Below are positions 18,466-28,180 of a stretch of DNA of 42,731 bases, one piece after another (within the stretch, counting starts at the first letter, position 1; each line of letters opens with the position of its first letter). The notes below the pieces were generated by a model, which was given only the letters and a program-made list of their open reading frames with translations, was not told the origin of the DNA and searched no databases. The DNA is from Gammaproteobacteria bacterium. GTDB lineage: Bacteria; Pseudomonadota; Gammaproteobacteria; Pseudomonadales; Pseudohongiellaceae. A program made the position numbers and the translations under genes. Where the stretch lies: the NCBI GenBank assembly GCA_018698975.1, contig JABIPQ010000060.1, forward strand, positions 1 to 42,731, written 5' to 3'.

Positions 18466-20070
18466 ATGCGGGCTTTTAAAACCCTGCTTATTCTCAGTCA
18501 CCGTTATATCGGTATTCCACTCAGCTTTGTTTTTGTGGTGTGGTTCCTGTCGGCTTTTGTAATGATTTACGCGGGCGGTATGCCGCGCATTACTGATGCG
18601 ATGCGTATTGAGGGGGCCAGCTCTCTCGAGTTTGACAAGATTACAGTGAGTCCCAGGCAAGCTTTAGGCTTGCTCGGTTATACCCCCTATGAGGCACGAT
18701 TGCGTTCCGTGCTGGACAGACCTGTCTATGAATTTCCTGAGCTGCGCTATCCGAGCACTTTTATCTGGGCAGATGATGGTGAATTTCTGAATGAATTAAC
18801 CCCGGAGCAGGGTGCGCAAATCGCCAGTGATTTTCTGGACCTTCCTGTGGAGCAATTTGTCTATGAAGGCTTAATTAACCAAGCTGACCAATGGACTATT
18901 GCTATCCCCAATGAGCTGCCATTGTTCAAATATCGTGTGGATGATGAATATGCAACCCAGGCCTATGTATCGCCAGCCAATGCCCGGGTCGCCGTATACA
19001 CCACACGGCAAAGTCGACTCCTGGCATGGCTGGGCACAATTCCGCACTGGTTTTATTTTGCTGATCTGCGCGCCAACCAGCCCCTCTGGTATGACATTGT
19101 GGTGTGGAGTTCTGGAATTGGCTGTCTCCTTGCTTTATTGGGTTTGATTATGAGTTTCACACAATGGCGCAAGGTTCGGCCCTTCTCCATTAGTAAAGCA
19201 ATTCCTTATAAAGGCATGATGCGTTGGCACTATATTTTAGGAACTGTGTTCGGATTTTTCGTCCTTACCTGGGCATTTAGCGGCATGCTGTCTATGGAAC
19301 CCTTTGCCTGGTCTGATGCCCGAGGGCTGGCAGTTGATGAAGGTGTTTACCAGGAAGGTGTGCTTGATATGGCGGCCTTTCCTGCGTTTGATGCGCAACA
19401 ATGGCAAAGTCTCGTCGACACAGAAAACCCGGAAGCCTTGATAAAGGAAGTGGATTTTCGCTGGCTGGGAGGGGCACCGTTTTATCTTGCCAGTTACAGT
19501 GATAACAGTGCTCTGGACATGGATAAACGTGATCGCCTGCATCAGCCTTATAATATTATTGGCCAGCTTGAATCGAATAGTGTGCTGATTGAGGCAGAAA
19601 ATTTCCAGCCCAAGGAAGCTTTTGATATTGACGAGCTGGTATCAAAACTGGATGCCAGCATAGAAGAGGCTGATGTCGTTGATTCAGTTCTTTTGACACA
19701 ATACGATGATTATTATTATTCACGAAATAACCAGCTGTCTCTGCCGGTTCTACGCATTAAGTTTAATGATCCGGCGCAAAGCTGGATTTATGTAGATCCC
19801 CGAAAAAGCGAATTACTGAGTCTTGTTCACAAATACAGTAGAGTGGAGCGCTGGCTATACAGTGGACTTCATAGTCTGGATTTTGCCTTCTGGTATCACA
19901 AAAGACCCTTATGGGATCTGGGTGTAATATTACTTCTTACAGGAGGGCTCATGGTAAGTTTAATAGGGCTGTATTTTGGGTTAAGGCGGTTAAAGTCGGA
20001 TGTCGCCTTCTTGTTTGGAAAGATTAATCGATCAGGTAAATCACAAGGGGTATCAGGTGCTACACATTAG
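18466..20070 (+). CDS. PepSY-domain transmembrane protein (long form)
   Basis: This 534-residue membrane protein is of the PepSY-TM type. Helices are at the N-terminus (YIGIPLSFVFVVWFLSAFV), near residue 210 (WSSGIGCLLALLGLIMSF), near 250 (YILGTVFGFFVLTWAFSG) and near the C-terminus (LWDLGVILLLTGGLMVSLIG), with periplasmic loops carrying PepSY-like segments (TVSPRQALGLLGY, DIDELVSKL). Conserved His residues flank the helices (LSHRYIG, TIPHWFYF, RWHYILG, GLHSLDFAFWYHKR). The ATG at 18466 has a strong GAGGAAG. It overlaps the next gene, a PQQ sugar dehydrogenase, by 14 bp. The neighbourhood suggests a role in passing electrons from periplasmic quinoproteins, but no direct evidence is visible. 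Confidence 0.8.
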   Translation: MRAFKTLLILSHRYIGIPLSFVFVVWFLSAFVMIYAGGMPRITDAMRIEGASSLEFDKITVSPRQALGLLGYTPYEARLRSVLDRPVYEFPELRYPSTFIWADDGEFLNELTPEQGAQIASDFLDLPVEQFVYEGLINQADQWTIAIPNELPLFKYRVDDEYATQAYVSPANARVAVYTTRQSRLLAWLGTIPHWFYFADLRANQPLWYDIVVWSSGIGCLLALLGLIMSFTQWRKVRPFSISKAIPYKGMMRWHYILGTVFGFFVLTWAFSGMLSMEPFAWSDARGLAVDEGVYQEGVLDMAAFPAFDAQQWQSLVDTENPEALIKEVDFRWLGGAPFYLASYSDNSALDMDKRDRLHQPYNIIGQLESNSVLIEAENFQPKEAFDIDELVSKLDASIEEADVVDSVLLTQYDDYYYSRNNQLSLPVLRIKFNDPAQSWIYVDPRKSELLSLVHKYSRVERWLYSGLHSLDFAFWYHKRPLWDLGVILLLTGGLMVSLIGLYFGLRRLKSDVAFLFGKINRSGKSQGVSGATH

Positions 20071-21250
20071 AAATATTATTTCATTCTTATCCTTGCTTGC
20101 CGTTTCCAGTTTACTACAGGCGCAACCATTTCCGCTTGGTGAAGGCCCGTGGTATTACGATACCTATTCTCCCTCCTCAAAAATCAAGGTTTCTGTTGTG
20201 GCGCGCGGGATTGAACATGCCTGGGGTATGGCATTTCTTCCCAGTGGCAATATTCTGATTGCAGAAAAGCCAGGCCAATTCAGGTTAATCCGGGATGGAG
20301 AGCTTGATCCTCGACCATTGCCTGGATCCCCAAAAGTACAGGTTGCTTCTGGAGGTGGATTGATGGATGTGGTGATTCATCCGAATTTCGCCAGTAATCG
20401 TCTGGTCTATTTTACCTATGTGAAAAATGCACAAGCTCCTGCAGGAGCTGATTATTACGCAACCACTGTTATGGCAGCAGGACGTCTGAATGAAGCTGAA
20501 ACGGCAATTGAAGATGTTAAGGATATTTTTGTGGCGGATGCCTGGGATACAACCCCGGGTGGCCATGGTTCGCGCTTGCGTTTTGCATCGGATAACACTG
20601 TTTTTATGTCGTCACCGTTCCGCAGAAATTTTGAAAAGCCTCAGGATACGATGAGTGATATCAGTAAATTATTGCGCCTGAATGACGACGGCTCTATTCC
20701 GGCGGACAACCCGTTTGTAGGTCGGGAAGGCTATCTGCCGGAGATCTGGAGTATTGGTCACCGCGCCATGGAAGGACTGGACTTTCATCCCTTGACCGGA
20801 GAGCTCTGGGCTAGTGAACATGGGCCCCAGGGTGGTGATGAAGTCAATATCGTGCAGAAAGGAGAAAATTATGGCTGGCCTCTGGTTAGTTATGGTCGCG
20901 ACTATGATGGCTCGCGAGTCTCTTCCCAGCCATGGCTGGCTGATTTAATTCAGCCGGAAATATTTTGGGTGCCTTCCATCGCTACGTCCGGATTAATGTT
21001 TTATACCGGAGATGAATTTCCCCAGTGGCAGAATGACCTTTTCGTTGGAGCTTTAATGACAGCACGCATGCCTGGCACGGGTCACGTAGAACGTATCAAT
21101 TTCAATGAGAACGGTGAGCAAAGAAGAGAATGGCTGCTTGCAGATCTGAAACAGCGGATTCGTGATGTGCAGCAAGGCCCTGATGGATTGATTTACGTAT
21201 TGACTGAAGAAGCAGATGGGGCGCTGCTGGTGATTGAGCCAGTCGATTAG
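20057..21250 (+). CDS. PQQ-dependent aldose sugar dehydrogenase-like protein
   Basis: This soluble quinoprotein of the GSDH/sorbosone dehydrogenase family (PF07995) resembles E. coli YliI. The 397-residue protein has a signal peptide (SFLSLLAVSSLLQAQ) and six-bladed propeller blocks: HAWGMAFLPSGNILIAEKPG, GGGLMDVVIHPNF, GHGSRLRFASDN, GHRAMEGLDFHPLTGELWASE and EHGPQGGDEVNIV. The frame opens at 20000, but a GTG at 20057 lies 6 nt after AAGGGG and directly before the signal peptide, so I use it. It overlaps the PepSY gene stop by 14 bp, indicating translational coupling. It is expected to oxidise aldose sugars in the periplasm. Substrate and acceptor are not evident. Confidence 0.85.
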   Translation: MLHIRNIISFLSLLAVSSLLQAQPFPLGEGPWYYDTYSPSSKIKVSVVARGIEHAWGMAFLPSGNILIAEKPGQFRLIRDGELDPRPLPGSPKVQVASGGGLMDVVIHPNFASNRLVYFTYVKNAQAPAGADYYATTVMAAGRLNEAETAIEDVKDIFVADAWDTTPGGHGSRLRFASDNTVFMSSPFRRNFEKPQDTMSDISKLLRLNDDGSIPADNPFVGREGYLPEIWSIGHRAMEGLDFHPLTGELWASEHGPQGGDEVNIVQKGENYGWPLVSYGRDYDGSRVSSQPWLADLIQPEIFWVPSIATSGLMFYTGDEFPQWQNDLFVGALMTARMPGTGHVERINFNENGEQRREWLLADLKQRIRDVQQGPDGLIYVLTEEADGALLVIEPVD

Positions 21251-21253
21251 AGT

Positions 21254-21280
21254 ATTCACTTTCAGCAGAAGGTGAATTTT
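21254..21280. terminator. Bidirectional terminator between converging genes
   Basis: ATTCACTTTC and GAAGGTGAAT form a 10-bp stem with one G-T pair around an AGCA loop, followed by a short T-run. It lies exactly between the plus-strand gene ending at 21250 and the minus-strand gene ending at 21286. Confidence 0.6.
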
Positions 21281-21285
21281 CTGAA

Positions 21286-22254
21286 TCAGTTTGACTGGAA
21301 TGTTTCAATATCAAGGTTCAGCAGCTCGGTAATGCGGGAGATATTACCAATATAAAATGCTCCCATTATCTCTCCCTGTAACTGTTGTATATTGCCGCCA
21401 TTTTCCGGGCTAATTGAAAGCTTAAGTGTTTTTTCTCCATCAAGAAATTCGGTAAAGCTACCAAGAAAATCCTGAGCCAGGGTTTGCAATTGTTGTGGCA
21501 CAAATAGCGCAGCAGTCTGCAGTTGTACCAGTAGCTGTTGACGGTATTCTTCAGGACTGATCCCCAGTGCATCGCCCTGAATTTTCAGCATGGCATCTAC
21601 CATGCCAAGATCCTCCAGTGCCATTGATGCGTTGGGAATATCAGCATTTTGTAGCATTGTCGACATATTGGATGAGTTAGCCGAAGCGCTTGCAGGGTTT
21701 TGATTAAGTGCTTCCATGGGGACGTTTGTCATCACCAGATTTGATGTCAGGTTAAATGAGCCTGGCAGAGTTACCCTGAAGACATTTTGCAAACGCGATT
21801 CATCTTCGGGGTGATACTCATAACGATAGGATAGTTCCAGTGGTAATGTTTCCTCCACCATAATAGCGGTTAGATAGTTATTCAGCGAATTACCAGATGA
21901 GTTGCCAGAAGAGTTGGAAAATATAGGAAGGTCAGCCGGAAATCGCAAGCCCTTGGCTGTTAGGTTCAAGTGACCGGGAACAGGATTGAAGTAATCATAA
22001 TCTGAAATGCGGATGTCCAATAAAGTATATTCATTACTATTAAGGTCGGTAACGTGGAGATTGTTCATGACAATATCCCCATTTGGTTTTATTCCAACAG
22101 AAGCATATTCCAGCGCAAGGTAATCGCCGTTTTCAATCATTTCCGTAATTCTGGTATCCACCGCCGTTTTTACCTTGTAGTTGGCAAATGTATATAGAGC
22201 ACCGGCACAGAGAAGCAAGGCGCATGGAATGATTATTAACAGTTTTTTTGTCAT
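21286..22254 (-). CDS. Membrane-anchored periplasmic protein of unknown function
   Basis: This protein has 322 residues with an N-terminal signal anchor (LLIIIPCALLLCAGALYTFA) and a long exported domain. The exported part begins DTRITEMIENGDYLALEYAS and continues with GDIVMNNLHVTDLNSNEYT, an arrangement recalling AsmA- or DUF945-like proteins that carry lipids or act on the envelope. A Ser/Asn-rich linker (SNSSGNSSGNS) follows near residue 115. The later half has a helical region (DAMLKIQGDALGISPEEYRQ) and ends with GEIMGAFYIGNISRITELL. I cannot assign a family firmly. It is transcribed alone, opposite its neighbours on both sides. Confidence 0.65.
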   Translation of the reverse strand: MTKKLLIIIPCALLLCAGALYTFANYKVKTAVDTRITEMIENGDYLALEYASVGIKPNGDIVMNNLHVTDLNSNEYTLLDIRISDYDYFNPVPGHLNLTAKGLRFPADLPIFSNSSGNSSGNSLNNYLTAIMVEETLPLELSYRYEYHPEDESRLQNVFRVTLPGSFNLTSNLVMTNVPMEALNQNPASASANSSNMSTMLQNADIPNASMALEDLGMVDAMLKIQGDALGISPEEYRQQLLVQLQTAALFVPQQLQTLAQDFLGSFTEFLDGEKTLKLSISPENGGNIQQLQGEIMGAFYIGNISRITELLNLDIETFQSN

Positions 22255-22480
22255 GATTTTGAATTAGATAACAGAATTAGGCGTATTAAAGTCTTAATAC
22301 TTGTTTAAAATTAATGAAATTAAAAGTCACAGTAAGAGAGAAAGACAAGATAGGGTGCACAGGCTGGATTGTCCAAACTTATTGTAAAATAGCAGCAATA
22401 ATTTTGAGAATTTACAGGCTGGCAAGTAACCCTGGGCAGGGTGCTGAAAATCTGGAAAATTGATCGGGAATAATCTGCAT

Positions 22481-22924
22481 ATGAATATCAAATTACAGAG
22501 TATCGCCAGACGAAAAATTGATGCTGAGGCCAGGGAAGAGTTGTTTTCAGGAGAGGTTACTGTGACAGAAGGGCTGCAGGGAGACTGCAGGACCACTATT
22601 GTGGCAGGGGAAGTTAGCGTCTTGAGCAAGGAGTCCTGGGTAAAAGTGTGCCATGAAATTGGCACAGAGCTTCCCTGGCTCGCCCATGGATCAAACCTGT
22701 TGATCAAAGGCTTTGAATTTTTACCCACCGACCTGGGTAAAACAATCTGCATCGGTGAGGCGCAATTTGAAATTACCGGTGAACTGGATCCTGGCCTGGA
22801 ACTGAAAAGCCGGGAACCTGAACTCTATGAGGCATTACAGCAAGGATGGCGTGGTGGTGTCGTGTGCAAGGTACTGCGCAGTGGCAATATCCAAAGCGGG
22901 GATGATGTAGATATAAGCGGCTAG
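22481..22924 (+). CDS. MOSC-domain protein lacking the usual Cys
   Basis: This is a small MOSC (molybdenum cofactor sulfurase C-terminal) protein of 147 residues. Members handle sulfur or reduced N-hydroxyl substrates with a molybdopterin cofactor. Visible family blocks are GEVTVTEGLQGDCR, WLAHGSNLLIKGF, GKTICIGEAQFEITGELDP and WRGGVVCKVLRSGNIQSGDDV. In relatives, 'PC' follows the TGE-TDP block and supplies the conserved Cys; here it reads DPGLEL, so that Cys is absent, although a Cys remains in GGVVCKV. The open frame extends to a TTG at 22460; the ATG at 22481 is the better start. The gene converges on ispB. Confidence 0.75.
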   Translation: MNIKLQSIARRKIDAEAREELFSGEVTVTEGLQGDCRTTIVAGEVSVLSKESWVKVCHEIGTELPWLAHGSNLLIKGFEFLPTDLGKTICIGEAQFEITGELDPGLELKSREPELYEALQQGWRGGVVCKVLRSGNIQSGDDVDISG

Positions 22925-22929
22925 TGAGC

Positions 22930-22943
22930 CACTTTATAAAGTG
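22930..22943. terminator. Palindrome between converging genes
   Basis: CACTTTATAAAGTG is a perfect 14-bp palindrome, 5 bp after the MOSC stop and 39 bp from the end of ispB. Without a T-run it is a weak candidate for a shared terminator, or it may be a protein site. Confidence 0.35.
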
Positions 22944-22982
22944 CTGTCTTGTTGATATTTTTTCGGCTTCGCTTTTTCAGGT

Positions 22983-23948
22983 TCAACTTTCCCGGTTCAG
23001 CGCTGCCTCGGCGACCTGTTCCAGTCCGGTTTTGAATTCATTGTCGGGGAGGCAATCAAGGCATTTGAGCGCCTTCTCAATGGCTTTACGCGCTTTTTCC
23101 CGGGTGTAATCCAGTGCACCTGAATGCACCACCGTGGTAATGATCGCATCCAGTTGATCCTTTCCGCCTGTTTTGATGGCGTTTTCAATCAAGGTCTTGT
23201 CACTATCAGAAGAGTTTTTCATGGCATAGATAAGTGGCAGGGTAGGTTTTCCTTCAGCCAGGTCATCGCCGATATTTTTCCCCATGGTTTCACTGGATCC
23301 CGAATAATCCAGCACATCATCCACCAGCTGGAAGGCAATACCTACCTGTAGACCAAATTCATGAAGATTTTCACAAATGGTGCTGTTGGCACCCGCCAGA
23401 ATAGCGGCAGACTTGCAGGCAGCGGCAAAAAGGATGGCCGTTTTATTATGAATCACTTGCAGGTAATCTGCTTCTGTGGCTTGCGGATTATGTTGATTGA
23501 CGAGTTGCAGCACCTCACCTTCTGAAATTTTATTGGTGGTGCTGGCCATTACATCCATGATTTGCATGTCGCCGATATTCACCAGCAATTCAAATGCACG
23601 GGAATAGATGAAATCGCCAACTAGCACACTGGAAGGGTTATCCCAGCGGGTATTTGCGGTAGGTCGTCCCCTGCGCATTTCTGACATATCTACGACGTCG
23701 TCGTGCAGTAAAGTCGCGGTATGCAGGAATTCTATAACGGTGGCCAGTTGTATATGATCTTTGCCTTTATAGCCCAGATTCTGGCTGCACAGCAATACCA
23801 GTACCGGACGCATACGCTTGCCTCCGGCCTCAATAATGTAATGCCCGATGCTTTCGATAAGGGGGACTTCAGAATGAAGCTGCGCAACGACTGTCTGGTT
23901 TAGCGCGGCAAAATCTTCAGCCACGATCTGTTGAATTCGTGAAACCAT
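22983..23948 (-). CDS. ispB: Octaprenyl diphosphate synthase
   Basis: IspB condenses isopentenyl diphosphates into the long prenyl chain that becomes the side chain of ubiquinone. The 321-residue protein has the first Asp-rich motif (HDDVVDMSEMRRGRP), the second (FQLVDDVLDYSG), a GGKRMRP substrate block and the KTAILFAAACK region, all standard for trans-prenyltransferases. The frame opens at 24002, but MVSRIQQIVAEDFAALN at 23948 matches known IspB starts, so that ATG is used. It lies divergent from rplU, the conserved gammaproteobacterial arrangement. Product chain length (8 or 9 units) cannot be read from sequence here. Confidence 0.95.
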   Translation of the reverse strand: MVSRIQQIVAEDFAALNQTVVAQLHSEVPLIESIGHYIIEAGGKRMRPVLVLLCSQNLGYKGKDHIQLATVIEFLHTATLLHDDVVDMSEMRRGRPTANTRWDNPSSVLVGDFIYSRAFELLVNIGDMQIMDVMASTTNKISEGEVLQLVNQHNPQATEADYLQVIHNKTAILFAAACKSAAILAGANSTICENLHEFGLQVGIAFQLVDDVLDYSGSSETMGKNIGDDLAEGKPTLPLIYAMKNSSDSDKTLIENAIKTGGKDQLDAIITTVVHSGALDYTREKARKAIEKALKCLDCLPDNEFKTGLEQVAEAALNRES

Positions 23949-24060
23949 AGTCTGCTCTGAAAAAGAGAGTGGAATGCTAGTTTTGGTGCAGAGTAATGTC
24001 AAGGATTACGGGCTTTTCAGGAAGCCTCAGCGATACAGATCAAGCCCTGCCAGTATGTGC

Positions 24061-24095
24061 AAAAAAACCCCTGATTTTGTTGCGAAAGCAGGGTT
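24061..24095 (-). terminator. Minus-strand hairpin with T-run upstream of ispB
   Basis: Read on the minus strand, AACCCTG and CAGGGGTT pair around a 15-nt loop, followed by seven T. This lies in the 380-bp gene-free region between ispB and rplU and would stop minus-strand transcripts before ispB, either as an attenuator or as the end of a short unannotated RNA. No gene is seen on that strand upstream. The large loop makes it a weak call. Confidence 0.3.
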
Positions 24096-24190
24096 GTTCC
24101 CGTAGAATTCCGGCCCTCGTAAAGACCAGCCCTTGTCCAAGGCTCATATTAAGCACTCTTTACCGTCAGGTTGCTATCCGCAATACAGAA

Positions 24191-24217
24191 GATAGTTGCA
24201 GGATAGTTGCAGGATAG
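24191..24217 (+). repeat. Short tandem repeat in the rplU upstream region
   Basis: GATAGTTGCAG occurs twice in tandem, followed by GATAG. It lies about 110 bp upstream of rplU. No function is evident. Confidence 0.5.
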
Positions 24218-24300
24218 TATCCATTAGGAGTGAGTGTAGGCTAGTTAAAATCGGGTGTTTTAATACAACACAGGTTGGTCAGATAGAATAATAATCCTTA

Positions 24301-24318
24301 AATAGCACTTAAGCTATT
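24301..24318 (+). promoter_or_regulatory. Leader hairpin before the rplU ribosome site
   Basis: AATAGC and GCTATT form a perfect 6-bp stem around ACTTAA, immediately before the GGAG of rplU (which begins in the last bases of the stem's right side). Ribosomal protein genes are often controlled through such leaders; here only the hairpin and its position support this. Confidence 0.35.
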
Positions 24319-24328
24319 GGAGAAAGAT

Positions 24329-24772
24329 ATGTACGCGGTAATTGAAAGTGGCGGCAAGCAGCACCGGGTAAGCGAAGGTGAAGTGCTTAAACTTGAAAAA
24401 ATCGAAGCCAGCACTGGCGACAAAATTGATTTTGACAAGGTGCTCATGGTTGGTGAAGGCGCTGATGTTAAAATTGGCACTCCCTATGTCGAAGGTAATG
24501 TGACTGCTGAAGTAATCAGTCATGGCCGCGGTGACAAAGTGAAAATCATCAAATTTCACCGTCGCAAGCATCACAAAAAGCAGATGGGCCATCGTCAATG
24601 GTTCACTGAAGTGAAAATCACTGAAATTTCTACTGGCACCAAAGCAAAGGCCGCTCCTAAAAAGGAAGCTGCGCCTAAAAAGGAAGCAGCCCCTAAAAAG
24701 GAAGCTCCGGCCAAGAAGGCGGCCCCTAAAGCTAAAGCTAAAGCTAAAGTAGCTGCAAAGAAAGAAGATTAA
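24329..24772 (+). CDS. rplU: 50S ribosomal protein L21 with extended tail
   Basis: L21 binds 23S rRNA in the large subunit. Residues 1-103 form a standard L21 ([58 protein letters not shown]). After this comes an unusual C-terminal extension of about 45 residues made of repeated APKKEA units and then KAKAKAK, giving 147 aa compared with 103 in E. coli. The start is the ATG at 24329 with GGAG 6 nt upstream; a TTG at 24317 is ignored. rpmA follows after 92 bp, as usual. The basic, Ala/Pro/Lys tail is probably disordered and exposed at the ribosome surface. Confidence 0.96.
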   Translation: MYAVIESGGKQHRVSEGEVLKLEKIEASTGDKIDFDKVLMVGEGADVKIGTPYVEGNVTAEVISHGRGDKVKIIKFHRRKHHKKQMGHRQWFTEVKITEISTGTKAKAAPKKEAAPKKEAAPKKEAPAKKAAPKAKAKAKVAAKKED

Positions 24773-24864
24773 GCCAGCGAACTATTGAACTATATAGAAC
24801 AGACTCTATAGTCAGAAAGCTGAATTACGCATTGAACGATAAACAGATTTAAAGGGAGTGCAGC

Positions 24865-25128
24865 ATGGCTCATAAGAAAGCAGGTGGTAGTACTAATAAC
24901 GGTAGAGATTCCAATTCCAAGCGACTTGGTGTGAAACGTTATGGTGGTGAACAGGTTCTTGCAGGTAATATAATTGTGAGACAGCGTGGTACACATTTCC
25001 ATCCCGGAACAAATGTGGGTTGTGGAAAAGATCACACGCTGTTTGCCAAAGCTGATGGTGTTGTTAAATTTCAGGTCAAAGGCCCGAAAAACCGTCGTTT
25101 TGTTAATATTGAGACGGCTACTGCCTGA
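24865..25128 (+). CDS. rpmA: 50S ribosomal protein L27
   Basis: L27 lies at the peptidyl-transferase centre, its N-terminus reaching toward the tRNA 3' ends. The 87-residue protein begins [19 protein letters not shown], the conserved start without a Firmicutes-type cleavable leader, and contains [15 protein letters not shown] and [17 protein letters not shown] lies 6 nt before the ATG. It follows rplU and is closed by a strong terminator at 25154-25186. Confidence 0.98.
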   Translation: MAHKKAGGSTNNGRDSNSKRLGVKRYGGEQVLAGNIIVRQRGTHFHPGTNVGCGKDHTLFAKADGVVKFQVKGPKNRRFVNIETATA

Positions 25129-25153
25129 TTTTTACCAGGTTCAGTTTGAATGT

Positions 25154-25186
25154 GAAAAAGCCCTGTCTCTGACAGGGTTTTTTTTT
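25154..25186 (+). terminator. Rho-independent terminator of rplU-rpmA
   Basis: CCCTGTC and GACAGGG pair around TCT, with AAAAAG before and nine T after. It lies 26 bp after rpmA and upstream of obgE, so the GTPase gene probably has its own promoter or depends on read-through. Confidence 0.9.
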
Positions 25187-25193
25187 ACCGTAA

Positions 25194-26417
<1,224 letters not shown>

Positions 26418-26419
26418 AT

Positions 26420-27544
26420 GTGAGTAAGCGCGAATCACTGACAAAAGCCAGAACCTGGGTCGTGAAGATCGGTAGCTCTCTGCTCACCGATGACGGTAAG
26501 GGCCTGAACAGAGAAAGTATGGCTGCCTGGGTTCAACAGATTGCCGGCTTCCAGGAAGACGGCCTGTCCGTTGTGTTGGTGTCATCTGGTGCTGTTGCTG
26601 AAGGTGTTTTGCGTCTTGGCCTGAAAGGCAGGCCTAGCGCCATTCACGAACAGCAGGCTGCTGCCGCTGTAGGTCAGATGGGACTCATTCAGGCCTATGA
26701 GTCTGAATTCCAGAAATTTGGACTGCATACTGCGCAGGTACTGCTGACACATGACGATTTGTCCAACAGAAAGCGGTATCTGAATGCTCGCTCTACTTTA
26801 AAGACACTGCTGAACCTGGGAGTGGTGCCTGTAGTGAATGAAAATGACACGGTAGTCACCGATGAAATTTGTTTTGGCGATAACGATACTCTTGCCGGGC
26901 TTGTTGCCAACCTGATTAATGCCGATGCCATGGTAATTCTCACCGATCAGGATGGCTTATACGAAAGTGATCCGCGCAATAATCCTGATGCAAAACTGGT
27001 CAGCGAAGCCCAAAGTAACAATGATGAATTATTCGATTTCGCGGGCACCGGTCATGGCGACCTTGGCCGTGGCGGTATGCTCACCAAGGTCAAGGCGGCC
27101 CGGCTTGCTGCCCGATCAGGCACACTCACCTGCATAGTCAATGGCAGGCAGGATTCTATCCTGGAAAAACTTAGGGCAGGGGAAAATGTAGGTACCCTGC
27201 TTAAGCCTGAGAGCGAGCCTCTCGCAGCGCGCAAACAGTGGCTGGCAAGTCATTTAAAAGTGAAAGGAATTTTTGAACTGGATGCCGGTGCCGTCAGAGT
27301 ACTTAAGGAATCCGGAAAAAGCCTCTTGCCTGTCGGTATCAAAGCCAGTTCCGGAAAATTCCAGCGCGGAGATGTTGTCAGTTGTGTTGATGAGAAAGGT
27401 AATCCCATTGCCCGCGGCCTGGTGAATTATAATTCTGATGAAGCTGAAAAAATTGTTGGCCACTCCAGTGAAGAGATTTTTTCCTTACTGGGTTATGAAG
27501 GCGATCATGAAATTATTCATCGGGATAATCTGGTGTTGTTGTAG
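26420..27544 (+). CDS. proB: Glutamate 5-kinase
   Basis: ProB phosphorylates glutamate in the first step of proline synthesis and is feedback-inhibited by proline in characterised enzymes. The 374-residue protein has the amino-acid kinase domain ([71 protein letters not shown]) followed by a C-terminal PUA domain (about residues 275-370, from LDAGAVRVL). It starts at GTG 26420 with AAGGGA six nt upstream inside obgE. proA is not adjacent. The obgE-proB pairing is typical of Pseudomonas-like genomes. Confidence 0.96.
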   Translation: MSKRESLTKARTWVVKIGSSLLTDDGKGLNRESMAAWVQQIAGFQEDGLSVVLVSSGAVAEGVLRLGLKGRPSAIHEQQAAAAVGQMGLIQAYESEFQKFGLHTAQVLLTHDDLSNRKRYLNARSTLKTLLNLGVVPVVNENDTVVTDEICFGDNDTLAGLVANLINADAMVILTDQDGLYESDPRNNPDAKLVSEAQSNNDELFDFAGTGHGDLGRGGMLTKVKAARLAARSGTLTCIVNGRQDSILEKLRAGENVGTLLKPESEPLAARKQWLASHLKVKGIFELDAGAVRVLKESGKSLLPVGIKASSGKFQRGDVVSCVDEKGNPIARGLVNYNSDEAEKIVGHSSEEIFSLLGYEGDHEIIHRDNLVLL

Positions 27545-27594
27545 TTGGTGCTGGTTTTTTATTCACTCATACTTTATCTCTTTATCTCTTTAAT

Positions 27595-27998
27595 CTTTCT
27601 GTTACCTCTTTTGCATGCCCAAAAGAAGTAACCAAGAAAAGGGCACCCGACGTGTCCTGGCCTGCGGCTTCCTTCGTCACCCTGCAACAGCATGGCTCCT
27701 CAGCAGGCCACACGTAAAGTCCATGCTGATCTGCTTTTTCCAAAATATTCTATTGTTGATACTTCAACTGGATTCAGAACAAGGCGGGCGCCCCTGAAGC
27801 CAGCCGAATGGAGCGAATTTTATTGGGGTGAAATGGCCATGGACGGCCATTTCAGGCGTCTCGTGGCAGGAAGCCACGTAAAGCCGGCCACGATAAAAGC
27901 CGTGTAATGAGGGAAGCCACAGGCCTGGCGACCGGGGAATACTTTCTTTGGTTACTTTCTTTGAAAAGAAAGTAACAAGAACCTTTTCAGCAAACAAA
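27595..27998 (+). repeat. Hairpin-rich intergenic repeat, copy 1
   Basis: A 400-bp repeat fills most of the gap between proB and the secreted operon. Its left end reads CTTTCTGTTACCTCTTTTGC followed by ATGCCCAAAAG. Inside are GAAATGGCC-ATGGAC-GGCCATTTC (27830-27853), CGTGGC-AGGAA-GCCACG (27862-27878) and a perfect 12-bp stem GTTACTTTCTTT-GA-AAAGAAAGTAAC (27951-27976). The right terminal repeat is degraded compared with copy 2. The short open frames in it belong to the repeat, not to genes. It lies in the same orientation as copy 2 at 30819-31349. A GATAAAG-like tract (27561-27600) adjoins it. Confidence 0.85.
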
Positions 27999-28093
27999 AA
28001 GCCCTGTGCAGCAGATAAGAATTAGGAAAATCGCTTTGCCAGAATAAGGTCTGAAAAAGGGAAATTTCTCCCAGGTTTAAATAGTCATAGTAT

Positions 28094-28122
28094 TTGACAG
28101 AATACCCCGCCATCGTTATGTT
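28094..28122 (+). promoter_or_regulatory. Promoter of the secreted three-gene operon
   Basis: A perfect TTGACA and a TATGTT (5 of 6) are separated by 17 bp and lie about 59 bp upstream of the first start codon at 28181. This is the strongest sigma70-type promoter seen in the window. It lies downstream of repeat copy 1, so the operon does not rely on proB transcription. Confidence 0.7.
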
Positions 28123-28180
28123 AGCTGGGTTTTAATTCGAAGTATTTACAGTCAGATTTAACATCCTTTGGGGGCAGTTC

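Noticed and set aside
27615-27997. Small open frames inside repeat copy 1
   Set aside because: They cross the hairpins of the repeat, and no equivalent frame stays open in copy 2 over the same region.
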